18,578 nucleotides of DNA from UBA10002 sp964373775 (GCA_964373775.1 CAYJWA010000015.1:1-18578); one strand, 5' to 3'. Positions 11,301-18,558 are shown, numbered from the stretch's first letter. Notes: a model not told the origin generated them from the letters alone. Program-made: numbers and translations.

Positions 11301-11306
11301 GATTGT

Positions 11307-11312
11307 ATTGTA
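11307..11312 (-). promoter_or_regulatory. -10 element of the DoxX-like gene, probably leaderless
   Basis: TACAAT on the minus strand, 6 nt before the chosen ATG. TTGACT lies upstream but at 23 bp spacing, too far for a standard -35. No ribosome site is seen. Confidence 0.45.
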
Positions 11313-11460
11313 CCGCTTACTCACAATAACTGTACAGTCAACCTGTGCACAATTCATCCAAACATCCCCGCGCGCAGATTCTTGTTGATTTCGCCCATTT
11401 CAAGGAGTACGATGAAGGTACCATCGGGGTATCGAAATAACCGCTCAAAGCGGCACTGCT

Positions 11461-11673
11461 ATGGTCCGAAAAAGCGATGTCCTCTATAACGCAGAAAAGA
11501 TTGCACGGTTTTTCGGCGTGGCGAGAAAAACCGCGTGGCAGTGGTGCAAGAGCGGAAAACTTCCGGCATTCAAAATAGGCAAAGAGTGGAAGATCCGCGT
11601 CTCTGACTTGCAAAAAATGATAGACCGGAAAATCCGCGCACGGCGCGATGACAACTCCCCCCGCCTGTTTTAA
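11461..11673 (+). CDS. excisionase-family helix-turn-helix DNA-binding protein
   Basis: A 70-aa protein with a MerR/Xis-type winged helix. LYNAEKIARFFGVARKTAWQWCKSGKLPAFKIGKEWKIRVSDLQKMI (about 8-54) shows the recognition helix, the GKLPAFKIG wing and the WKI-R-SDL ending typical of excisionase-family domains. The basic tail (RKIRARRDD) may add DNA contacts. It ends 130 bp before the helicase start. Hairpins just upstream (CGATG..CATCG at 11410-11426 and CCGCT-caa-AGCGG at 11441-11453) could be operators in the divergent region shared with the DoxX-like gene. Such proteins serve as excision factors in mobile elements or as small regulators; no integrase is in view, so a regulator is equally possible. 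Confidence 0.85.
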   Translation: MVRKSDVLYNAEKIARFFGVARKTAWQWCKSGKLPAFKIGKEWKIRVSDLQKMIDRKIRARRDDNSPRLF

Positions 11674-11787
11674 GCACCCTTTTTTCTCCCCTCCCTTTGT
11701 TACAAAGGAAAAAAGCGCTTGTCTTGCTTCTGTATTCCTAATTCGTATCCCGCACTTCCTTTCTGATGTTCCCTATTCCCTATTTCA

Positions 11788-11796
11788 TGTTACATT
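11788..11796 (+). promoter_or_regulatory. extended -10 element of the helicase gene, probably leaderless
   Basis: TGT-TACATT: an extended -10 TG motif with a hexamer matching TATAAT at 4 of 6, 7 nt before the ATG at 11804. The hairpin with CCTTTGT-t-ACAAAGG (11694-11708) lies between the HTH stop and this site and could separate the two transcripts. Confidence 0.4.
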
Positions 11797-11803
11797 TCTT
11801 GTC

Positions 11804-13555
11804 ATGACCCAAGACGAAGCCCTCTCCATTCTGAAGACCGGAGCCAATGTGTTTCTGACCGGCGAGCCCGGAAGCGGGAAGACCTATACCGTGAACCGAT
11901 ATGTCTCCCTTCTCCGCGATTGCGGCGTTGAACCAGCAATCACTGCCTCAACCGGCATCGCCGCGACGCACATCAATGGATTCACGGTCCACTCATGGTG
12001 CGGCATTGGGGTACGGCCGAAGCTCACCCGCTACGACCTTGACCATATCGCGGGGAACAAACGGGTGTACGGACGAGTGAATAATGCGCGCGTTCTCGTG
12101 ATTGACGAGGTCTCGATGCTCTCCGAAAGCACCCTGGGCATGGTGGAGGCGGTCTGCCGCGAGATTCGCCGGAACCCGCAACCCTTTGGCGGATTGCAGG
12201 TGATTTTTGTCGGCGATTTTTTTCAGCTCCCGCCCGTCAATAAACGGAACCGTGAGGAAACGGAGGGGGGACAGCGGTCATTTGTTGAAGACGCCGCTAC
12301 GGAACAATTTGCGTTTGCCGCCCCTGCCTGGCGCAAAGCGAATCCGCTCGTTTGTTATCTCTCCGAACAACATCGGCAGGAAGACGCGGCGTTTCTTGAA
12401 TTTCTTTCCGCTGTCCGAAAAGGCGCGGTGGAAGAGCGGCACAGGGCGCTTCTGCGCACCCGCTATGCCAAAGCGCCGCAGAGCAACGCGATTACCCAAT
12501 TGTATTCGCACAATGCGGATGTGGACTACATCAACAACGCCGAACTCGCCAAGCTCCCGGGAATGCCGAAGGTATTCGTCATGGAGAGCAGGGGCCCGGA
12601 CGCCCTCGTCCTCTCCCTCAAACGCGGCTGTCTTTCTCCGGAGACGCTCTCGCTCAAAGTCGGCGCGCGGGTGATGTTCACGAAAAACGATATGGAATGG
12701 CGATTCGTCAACGGAACAACCGGAGCCGTTATTGGTTTCTCAAAAGAAAACGGTCTGCCAGTCGTAAAAACTATGGGCGGACGCGAAGTTCTTGCAAATC
12801 AAATGGAATGGAATATGCAGGACGGAGGAAGAGTGCTTGCCCGCATCACCCAAATCCCGCTCCGGCTCGCGTGGGCCATCACGGTGCATAAAAGCCAGGG
12901 CATGTCGCTTGACAGCGCGCACATGGACCTTTCGTCCGCGTTTGAGTATGGACAAGGATATGTGGCGCTCTCGCGGGTACGCACGCTCAAGGGTTTATCA
13001 CTCGCGGGCCTCAATGCTCGCGCGCTTGAAGTGCATCCTCTGATTCGCGAAAAGGATGCGCACTTCCGCGCCGCCTCCGGCGCGGCGCGCGAGAAGTTCC
13101 GCGCGCTCCCGCCACCCGAGCTTTCCGTGATGCACGACAACTTCCTTCGCTCCATTGGCGGCAAGCCGAGAGCTGGCCGCACAATCCGCCCCCAAAAAGG
13201 AAAAGCGGACACGCTTTCTCTCACCAAAGCCCTTGCGCTGAAACGGCTCTCCCTTCCCGAAATCGCAAAGGAGCGAGGCATGACGGTCGGCACTATCATT
13301 CACCACCTCGAACAACTCACGGAGAAGGGAACAATTATCCCCGCGCGCGACCTCTCGCATCTCACTCCCGACCCCGACCGCTTCACCGAAATCGAAAAGG
13401 CCTTCAAAACGGTTCTTTTCAAAACTCCGCCAGCAAAGCAGGATGCTTTGCGTGATTCCTCCGGCCTCATCAAACTATCTCCCGTCCGCCAGCTTTTGGA
13501 CGATTCTTTTTCCTTCGACGAGCTCCGCCTCGCGAGATTATTTTTGCATTTATAA
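11804..13555 (+). CDS. Pif1-like DNA helicase with C-terminal helix-turn-helix domain
   Basis: A 583-aa superfamily 1B helicase. Motif I is GEPGSGKT (20-27), motif Ia ITASTGIAATHINGFTVHSW, motif II VLVIDEVSML (97-106), motif III VIFVGDFFQLPPV, motif IV-like CYLSEQHRQ, motif V WAITVHKSQGMSLD and motif VI GYVALSRVRTLKGL. The C-terminal part (about 465-530: LSLPEIAKERGMTVGTIIHHLEQLTEKG) matches the HTH_40 domain also found at the ends of RecQ helicases. Pif1 helicases unwind forks, G-quadruplexes and R-loops 5' to 3'; short bacterial ones are common in CPR genomes. The ATG at 11804 is used because MTQDEALSIL starts the family N-terminus and a -10-like element lies 7 nt upstream. It is followed after 5 nt by a hypothetical gene, so they form an operon. 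Confidence 0.93.
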   Translation: MTQDEALSILKTGANVFLTGEPGSGKTYTVNRYVSLLRDCGVEPAITASTGIAATHINGFTVHSWCGIGVRPKLTRYDLDHIAGNKRVYGRVNNARVLVIDEVSMLSESTLGMVEAVCREIRRNPQPFGGLQVIFVGDFFQLPPVNKRNREETEGGQRSFVEDAATEQFAFAAPAWRKANPLVCYLSEQHRQEDAAFLEFLSAVRKGAVEERHRALLRTRYAKAPQSNAITQLYSHNADVDYINNAELAKLPGMPKVFVMESRGPDALVLSLKRGCLSPETLSLKVGARVMFTKNDMEWRFVNGTTGAVIGFSKENGLPVVKTMGGREVLANQMEWNMQDGGRVLARITQIPLRLAWAITVHKSQGMSLDSAHMDLSSAFEYGQGYVALSRVRTLKGLSLAGLNARALEVHPLIREKDAHFRAASGAAREKFRALPPPELSVMHDNFLRSIGGKPRAGRTIRPQKGKADTLSLTKALALKRLSLPEIAKERGMTVGTIIHHLEQLTEKGTIIPARDLSHLTPDPDRFTEIEKAFKTVLFKTPPAKQDALRDSSGLIKLSPVRQLLDDSFSFDELRLARLFLHL

Positions 13556-13560
13556 CAACC

Positions 13561-14178
13561 ATGCTCCAAAAAATCATCAACACTATTCGATTTTGGAAGT
13601 ACAATACCCACCCGGCAAAGATGGAGCATCGCTCACGCAAGGCGGTGCTGTTCGGCTCCGAGGGTGCACTTTGGTTTTTCAACGATTTAGAATTTCGCCG
13701 CCTCATCAAATTTGAGAAGCGCAGCGAAGAAGAGAAGAATCGCTTCTTCAACGAACTTACAGTTACGAACCTTGTGCTGCTCATGCTCCTTATCGAACAG
13801 CGCGTACAGGAGACGAGCGAAGAAGACCATAAAGAATACCTGAAAGCGCTTCGTCTTGCCGTGCCGGAGTTTTACAAAGGATTTCTCCGCCGCATCAAGA
13901 TTCCAGAGCATCTCGCGTCAATATGGGACAAGCTCATTGAGCTGCGCTATAACGAGTATTCGAGAGACATGCTTGAATTCCGCCGGCGATTCTTTGAGGA
14001 GCAGAACGAGTTAGCGCATGAAATTGCATCGGACAATCGCGCCATGATTTTCCAGACCGTGGTCCTCGGCCTCTATAACCATCTCATGCGCGGCAAAATC
14101 AAAAAAGGCGACCCGCTCTACCTTTTTCTTCAGAAATATCTCATCGGCGTCCACAAAGGCCTCATCAAACGGATTTAA
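13561..14178 (+). CDS. conserved-looking hypothetical protein, 205 aa
   Basis: I do not recognise a family. It is strongly helical and charged, rich in Arg, Glu and Phe, with a hydrophobic helix (LTVTNLVLLMLLIEQRVQET) near residues 66-85 and a second cluster near 160-175 (MIFQTVVLGLYNHLM). There is no signal peptide. It begins with LQKIINTIRFWKYNTHP. The ATG is 5 nt after the Pif1 stop, so it is co-transcribed and probably translationally coupled. That suggests a partner or accessory role to the helicase, which is inference. It converges with lexA; no clear terminator was seen in the 86 bp between them. Confidence 0.75.
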   Translation: MLQKIINTIRFWKYNTHPAKMEHRSRKAVLFGSEGALWFFNDLEFRRLIKFEKRSEEEKNRFFNELTVTNLVLLMLLIEQRVQETSEEDHKEYLKALRLAVPEFYKGFLRRIKIPEHLASIWDKLIELRYNEYSRDMLEFRRRFFEEQNELAHEIASDNRAMIFQTVVLGLYNHLMRGKIKKGDPLYLFLQKYLIGVHKGLIKRI

Positions 14179-14264
14179 CCAAACCGTTGAATCAGGGCTA
14201 TACACAAAGGTAGTAAAATCCTCAAAATTGGAGAATGGAAACATGGATATATTGTAGCATGTAG

Positions 14265-14930
14265 TTACTTTTTAATAACACTAATGATTTTGCCGTTGAT
14301 CATGAAGTCGTCGGATTCGTGGAGGAAGATGGGCTTGTAGTGCTTTTGCTTGGATGATTCTGAAACGAGCATTTTTGAGCCGTTGCGGTCGATGATGAAC
14401 CTCTTAAGGTTGGCGTAGCCGTCTATGATGGAGAGGACATAGTCGCCGTGCCCGGGCGTGCGGTCCAGCGAGTCAATAATCACAAAATCGCCATCCTCGA
14501 TAGTTTTTCCAAAAAAGTCTGCCTTGTTCATCGAATCGCCGGAAGCACGGACGACAAACAGTCCGTCGCGGCGCGAGAGGAGCGATTTGGAGACTTTTAA
14601 ATACCCCTCGATATTTTCTTCGGCGAAGATATCCGCCGGTCCGCAGTTGGCCGAACCTACGATGGGGAGGGAAATAGAGTCGAGTCCCACCGTGCCAGCG
14701 TACGGAGATTCGATAGATTCCACCGGCCGCACCGTGATAGAGCGATGCTGATTCTTCTCTCGCTCCAAAAACCCCTTGCTCTCCAGCGCTTCGAGGTGCT
14801 GATGCACCGTAGCAACTGACTTCAGCTTGAAATGCTTCTTTATCTCTTCAAGCGAAGGAGCAAACTCATGCTTCTCGCTGTACTTTTTCACGAATTCAAG
14901 AACCTTCTTTTGTTTGGGTGTGAGTGGCAT
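14265..14930 (-). CDS. lexA: LexA-type SOS repressor (S24 self-cleaving)
   Basis: A 221-aa repressor. The N-terminal winged helix (1-66: LTPKQKKVLEFVKKY..APSLEEIKKHFKLKSVATVHQHLEALESKGFLER) is close to LexA. The cleavage region reads SANCGPADIFAEENIEGYL, so the scissile bond would be Cys96-Gly97 instead of the usual Ala-Gly, as in UmuD. The catalytic serine is in GDSM (S133) and the lysine in ANLKRF (K176). It should control DNA-damage genes and be cleaved with RecA filaments. It is divergent from the GHKL ATPase gene. The 5' region holds the hairpin CTCCCCT-AATA-AGGGGAG (14954-14971). I found no sequence matching the known Bacillus or E. coli LexA boxes. Confidence 0.93.
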   Translation of the reverse strand: MPLTPKQKKVLEFVKKYSEKHEFAPSLEEIKKHFKLKSVATVHQHLEALESKGFLEREKNQHRSITVRPVESIESPYAGTVGLDSISLPIVGSANCGPADIFAEENIEGYLKVSKSLLSRRDGLFVVRASGDSMNKADFFGKTIEDGDFVIIDSLDRTPGHGDYVLSIIDGYANLKRFIIDRNGSKMLVSESSKQKHYKPIFLHESDDFMINGKIISVIKK

Positions 14931-15034
14931 ATCTTTTTCTTAATTCTCCCTATCTCCCCTAATAAGGGGAGCATCCGCCGCAGACGGAGAGGGGTGTTTC
15001 TTAAATCCTAAATCTGTGCCGCTTCGGCACCTGT

Positions 15035-15074
15035 ACCGAAAGTATACCATGCCCTACCGAAAGAAAACCGAAAG
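15035..15074 (+). promoter_or_regulatory. three direct repeats ACCGAAAG between lexA and the GHKL ATPase
   Basis: Exact octamers begin at 15035, 15056 and 15067. The spacings of 21 and 11 bp are close to two turns and one turn of DNA, so all three face the same side. They are followed at once by a DnaA-box 9-mer. They may be operators for a regulator of this divergent pair; which protein binds is unknown. Confidence 0.6.
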
Positions 15075-15083
15075 TTATCCACA
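15075..15083 (+). promoter_or_regulatory. DnaA-box-like 9-mer
   Basis: TTATCCACA, a perfect strong DnaA box, directly after the third ACCGAAAG. It could mark DnaA control of the GHKL gene or be chance. Confidence 0.4.
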
Positions 15084-15102
15084 AGGTCATGCTGCATAAT
15101 GT

Positions 15103-15131
15103 TTGACGCGAAATTCCCGGAGGTACATTAT
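15103..15131 (+). promoter_or_regulatory. promoter of the GHKL ATPase gene, probably leaderless
   Basis: TTGACG (15103-15108), 17-bp spacer, CATTAT (15126-15131), then 7 nt to the ATG at 15139. This is the best -35/-10 pair in the window and predicts a transcript starting at the start codon. The GGAGG at 15119-15123 would fall in the spacer and is too far from the ATG to act as a ribosome site. Confidence 0.6.
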
Positions 15132-15138
15132 ACAACAT

Positions 15139-16710
15139 ATGCAAAACGAGACGCGGGTCAATCTGAGACACTTGCTTGAGGACATGCGAGACAGCTATAG
15201 CGCTCCGCTTGAAGAAGTGATTCTCACGGAACTCATCGCCAACGCGCTTGACTCAAAGGCAACGCGGTTGGACTTTACCGTCAATCCAGCTGAACGGTTC
15301 TTGCGTTGTGTTGATAACGGCGCGGGCATGAAGCGAACAGCGCTTAAGGAATATCACAATATCGCCGCATCGGATAAGGTGCGCGGAGCCGGCATTGGAT
15401 TCGCCGGAGTGGGCGCAAAGCTTTCCTTGCTCCTTGCGGAAAGAGTGGTTACGGAAAGCAAAGGCGGCCGCGGTTCGCGCGCCGCGACCGAGTGGCGACT
15501 TCTGAATCCGTATCGGGCGCCGTGGAAATTTGTCCCGACGACAGACGCGATTCCCCACTCGCGCGGGACGAGCGTTGCCCTGCATTTTGGCGATGCGCAA
15601 TCGCATCTCCTGAAAAAAGAATTTGTCGCGGACGCTGTCATCAAGCATTTTTATCCTCTCCTGCACGACTATCTCAGCGAAGAGATTTTACGCTTTGTGT
15701 ATCGCAAGGGCATAGAACTCACCGTGAACGGAGAGCTCCTCGCGCTCCCGGAAACGGAACAACGCATTGACAACGGATTCCGCGTGTTTTTGGGAAAGGG
15801 TCGCCGGCCCATCGGCGCTGGATTTTTAACGAAAAAAGCGCTGGAGCAAGGTTTTCTCGCGCGTCTCGCGGGACGCGCGCCGGATGAGCGGCGCGTCAGT
15901 GCGGGGCTTTCCGTCTCCACCTACGGCAAGGTAATTAAGACCGGATGGGAATGGGTCGGCATCATGCCGAAAAGCAGCGATACCCTGTGCGGCATTGTGG
16001 AGATTCCCGCGCTCTCCGAACTCCTCACCACCAACAAGAATGACTTTTTGAGCGATGCTTCGCATCTGAAAAAATATTACCGATTGCGCAAGGCAATCCA
16101 GCAGGCGCTCCTGCCGGCGCTGCGCGCGCTCGGAGAATATGCGGGAGCGGACCGTCCGAGCGTGGAGAAAAATATCAAACCCCTGACGCGACAAATAGAA
16201 ACCGCGCTTGAGGGGCTCTCCACTGAGTTTCCTGAACTGGAGACGCTCCTCGGCACGCGGCGCGGCATAGGAAAGGGCAAGATGAAAACAGGCGAGCCGC
16301 GGGAAACAAGGGGAAGCAAAACGGACCCTGCGTCTAAACAGCCGGATAGCATAACGACTGCGCTGAAAAACGAGAGAGAGGAAAAGAAAAACCGTGCAAA
16401 AAAGGAAGGTGCGGCATCGCGGAAAAAGCCGGGACTTTCGCTTGCGCTTGAAAACTTTGCTGATGCGCCAAAAGTGCTCGGGCGAATGCTTGACGATGTG
16501 GTGTCTGTCAACACGCTCCATCCGGCATGGAAAAAAGCGCTTGAGACGAAGCAGGAAGAGTATCATATTCTTGTCGTTGTCGGGCTCGTCCTCGCGGAGT
16601 TCGTGGCTCCGGAAAAATCCCCGTTGGATTTTCTCGCGAAGTTCCTTTCCGCGTGGAGCGCAGTCGGCGCCGCGGGAACGGACGGTAGCGGTCAAGGATC
16701 TCTTTTGTGA
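15139..16710 (+). CDS. GHKL-family (Hsp90/MutL/MORC-type) ATPase of unknown role
   Basis: A 523-aa protein with an N-terminal GHKL ATP-binding fold: the N box ELIANALDS with E31 and N35, motif DNGAGM (59-64) and the glycine-rich lid GAGIGFAGVGAKL (83-95). A second domain (about 150-330) resembles the transducer part of MutL/MORC-like proteins. A lysine/arginine-rich, low-complexity linker (about 370-435) follows, then a compact C-terminal domain (about 436-510) that is hydrophobic but not membrane-like. I cannot assign it to MutL, gyrase B or topoisomerase VI-B. Related GHKL proteins act in DNA repair, chromosome structure or defence. The TTG at 15103 in the same frame would overlap the promoter -35, so the ATG at 15139 is used. 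It is divergent to lexA and may be damage-regulated, which is inference. Confidence 0.85.
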   Translation: MQNETRVNLRHLLEDMRDSYSAPLEEVILTELIANALDSKATRLDFTVNPAERFLRCVDNGAGMKRTALKEYHNIAASDKVRGAGIGFAGVGAKLSLLLAERVVTESKGGRGSRAATEWRLLNPYRAPWKFVPTTDAIPHSRGTSVALHFGDAQSHLLKKEFVADAVIKHFYPLLHDYLSEEILRFVYRKGIELTVNGELLALPETEQRIDNGFRVFLGKGRRPIGAGFLTKKALEQGFLARLAGRAPDERRVSAGLSVSTYGKVIKTGWEWVGIMPKSSDTLCGIVEIPALSELLTTNKNDFLSDASHLKKYYRLRKAIQQALLPALRALGEYAGADRPSVEKNIKPLTRQIETALEGLSTEFPELETLLGTRRGIGKGKMKTGEPRETRGSKTDPASKQPDSITTALKNEREEKKNRAKKEGAASRKKPGLSLALENFADAPKVLGRMLDDVVSVNTLHPAWKKALETKQEEYHILVVVGLVLAEFVAPEKSPLDFLAKFLSAWSAVGAAGTDGSGQGSLL

Positions 16711-16739
16711 TACCCACCCCGCCCCCGCCCCTTGCTTTT

Positions 16740-16755
16740 CTTTACCCGGGTAAAG
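16740..16755. repeat. 16-bp perfect palindrome CTTTACCCGGGTAAAG
   Basis: No loop; it lies 30 bp after the GHKL gene stop in the 88-bp gap before the thermonuclease. It has no following T-run. It could be a weak terminator or a protein site. Confidence 0.6.
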
Positions 16756-16798
16756 GGGAGCAGCGGAACGGTGAAGAGGATAGAGGGACAATAATCAT

Positions 16799-17653
16799 AT
16801 GAGAACATGTCTGGCATTGATACTGGGGACGGCGCTTCTCGCGGTCGGGATTTTTATCGGCGGAGCGCCGCCAAGTGAGCGGGCGAATCCACCGGCGGCG
16901 CGCGCCGCGACAGTGGCGGGATCGCAAGCAAATACGCCCGCCCCCAAGCAACATTCTGATGTTCTTGAGAACATTAGAATAAGAGAAAATGACGGGTTGG
17001 TGAAAGTCGCGCGTGTGGTGGACGGCGACACGATTGATGTAGAGATAAATGGAAAAATGGAACGGGTGCGCTATATCGGAATTGACACTCCGGAGACCGT
17101 TGACCCGCGCAAAACAGTGCAGTGCTTCGGTGTAGAAGCGTCAAAGAAAAATAAGGAACTTGTGGAAGGAAAAATAGTGCGGCTTGAGAAAGATGTTACT
17201 GAGCGCGACCGCTACAGCCGGCTGCTTCGCTACATCTGGCTAGACGATACGCTCATCAATCAAGAACTCGTGGCGCAAGGATTCGCTAAGTCCTATTCCT
17301 ATCCGCCGGACATCAAATATCAAGACAAATTCGTCGCAGCAGAAAAGAAGGCGCGTGAAAATAAACTCGGGCTGTGGGCCGCATGCGCTTCAGTTACTGC
17401 TCCCCTATCGTTGCCTTCCGAACAACATACCAACATTCTGCAGAATGTTGGTATGTTAAATACGCAAGAATCAATGGAAAACTTCTGCACGATCAAAGGC
17501 AACATCAATGCGGCAGGTGAGAAGATTTACCATGGGCAGGGTTGCGGCTCGTATGCAAAAACAGCGATTGACGCGAAGCGCGGCGAGCGTTGGTTTTGTT
17601 CCGAGGCAGAAGCCAAAGCCGCAGGGTGGCGTCGCGCGCTGAACTGTCCCTAA
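16799..17653 (+). CDS. secreted thermonuclease (SNase family) with C-terminal Cys-rich domain
   Basis: A 284-aa protein. A signal peptide or membrane anchor covers residues 1-22, then a proline/alanine linker. The SNase domain spans about 66-195: VVDGDT (calcium-binding D77), RYIGIDTPE with R91, D96 and E99 matching Staphylococcus Arg35/Asp40/Glu43, and DRYSRLLRY with R141 matching Arg87. All catalytic residues are present, so it should cut extracellular DNA and RNA, which fits nucleotide scavenging by a CPR cell. The linker (209-220) is encoded by a 34-bp palindrome. The C-terminal domain (230-284) has cysteines at 230, 249, 267 and 283 and the pattern KGNI..G.KIYH..GC.SY..T.ID...GERWFCSE.EA..AGWR, seen after SNase domains in other bacteria. 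The ATG at 16799 begins the signal peptide. Confidence 0.92.
   Translation: MRTCLALILGTALLAVGIFIGGAPPSERANPPAARAATVAGSQANTPAPKQHSDVLENIRIRENDGLVKVARVVDGDTIDVEINGKMERVRYIGIDTPETVDPRKTVQCFGVEASKKNKELVEGKIVRLEKDVTERDRYSRLLRYIWLDDTLINQELVAQGFAKSYSYPPDIKYQDKFVAAEKKARENKLGLWAACASVTAPLSLPSEQHTNILQNVGMLNTQESMENFCTIKGNINAAGEKIYHGQGCGSYAKTAIDAKRGERWFCSEAEAKAAGWRRALNCP
17424..17457. repeat. 34-bp perfect palindrome inside the thermonuclease gene
   Basis: Arms 17424-17440 and 17441-17457 are exact reverse complements with no loop. It lies in frame between the nuclease and C-terminal domains, encoding QHTNILQNVGML. The first 20 bases recur at 18559-18578 with one mismatch, at the window edge. Confidence 0.9.
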
Positions 17654-17687
17654 CCCGGCAAGAAATGATAAGATAGAGAGCGTAAAA

Positions 17688-17909
17688 ATTGAGAGCGGCA
17701 CCGCAGGGCGCCTGCCTGCGGGCCGCCCCGAATGACCCTGCGCAGCCTGCCTGCCGAAGCCTCGGCGCAGGCAGGGAGCGCAGGGTGTCCCCCATTCGTG
17801 TGCGCCTTCCTAAAATTCGTGTGCACCATTCGTCAAGTGTATCTACCGCTTTTGGTATTCGTGTGCACCATTCGTCAAGTGTATCTACCGCTATTCGTTA
17901 AACGTATCT
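17688..17909 (+). repeat. 222-bp dispersed repeat, copy Y (inverted relative to 10026-10246)
   Basis: This is the second copy. The GC hairpin arms are 17735-17743 and 17778-17786. The inner 34 nt differ from copy X but again pair with themselves (CCTGCCTG..CCGA / TCGG..CAGGCAGG). The two 36-bp direct repeats follow (17817-17852 and 17859-17894). It ends three bases before the ATG of the PEBP gene, so it forms the whole 5' region of that gene and may carry its promoter. Confidence 0.9.
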
Positions 17910-17912
17910 GCT

Positions 17913-18539
17913 ATGAAGAGAGGCGGGATTGGGATTGTAGTGTTGATTATTGCGCTCGTGGTTGTTTTCGCATGGCGGCAAGGTAAGCAGAATGAGCGCG
18001 CGCCGTCTCAAGAGGTAAACGGGAAAGAAACTATGCAAGAAATCAGGGTAACAAGCAGCGCCTTTCCGCACAACGGGAGGATACCGGAGAAGTATACATG
18101 CGACCCCACTTCGTCAGAGACTTCGCGGGGCAAGCCCGATATAAGCCCGCCGCTTGAAATTTCCGGCGTGCCAGCTGGCGCGAAGACGCTTGCGCTTATC
18201 ATGCACGACCCGGACGCGCCGCGGGCGGGCGGCTGGACGCATTGGGTGCAGTTCAACATTCCCGTGAACGGGAATGCTGAACAAATTGAAAGTTACAAAG
18301 TTACAAGTTTCAAGGAAGGGGAAGAACCCCAAGGCACATCGGGGAAAGGAACGGGAGGGAACTCTTCATACCTGGGGCCATGTCCGCCGTCAGGGACGCA
18401 CCGCTACTTTTTTACCGCTTACGCGCTTGATACCGAACTCGCGCTGAAAGAAGGAGCGACCAAAACCGAACTGGAATCCGCCATGTCGGGACACATCATT
18501 GCCAAAGGCGAACTCATCGGACTATATTCCCGAAAATAA
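17913..18539 (+). CDS. membrane-anchored PEBP-family protein (YbhB/YbcL type)
   Basis: A 208-aa protein with an N-terminal anchor (residues 5-21, GIGIVVLIIALVVVFAW) after two positive residues, then a spacer and a PEBP domain. The domain shows the YbhB motifs: SSAFPHNGRIPEKYTCD, SPPLEISGVPAGAKTLALIMHDPDAP, GGWTHWVQFNIP and GGNSSYLGPCPPSGTHRYFFTAYALD, ending in LIGLYSRK. The ligand-site residues DPDAP and the histidine in HRYFF are intact. Bacterial members bind anionic groups; their role is not known. A short tandem stretch (agttacaaagttacaagtt near 18291-18309) encodes SYKVTSF in a loop. The start lies right at the end of repeat copy Y, and no ribosome site is visible. Confidence 0.92.
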   Translation: MKRGGIGIVVLIIALVVVFAWRQGKQNERAPSQEVNGKETMQEIRVTSSAFPHNGRIPEKYTCDPTSSETSRGKPDISPPLEISGVPAGAKTLALIMHDPDAPRAGGWTHWVQFNIPVNGNAEQIESYKVTSFKEGEEPQGTSGKGTGGNSSYLGPCPPSGTHRYFFTAYALDTELALKEGATKTELESAMSGHIIAKGELIGLYSRK

Positions 18540-18558
18540 AAGAATCTCTCGCTCCCGA

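Noticed and set aside
11648..11803. Upstream extension of the Pif1 frame, overlapping the HTH gene
   Set aside because: The added 52 residues have no helicase likeness and pass through a hairpin. The ATG at 11804 fits the family N-terminus.
15103..15138. TTG start for the GHKL gene
   Set aside because: The TTG is the first part of the -35 hexamer TTGACG, so translation from it would need a different promoter. The ATG at 15139 fits the -10 spacing.
14265..17653. lexA, GHKL ATPase and nuclease as one defence system
   Set aside because: The nuclease has a signal peptide and is exported, so it is unlikely to work with the cytoplasmic ATPase. Only the lexA-ATPase divergent pair is kept as a possible link.
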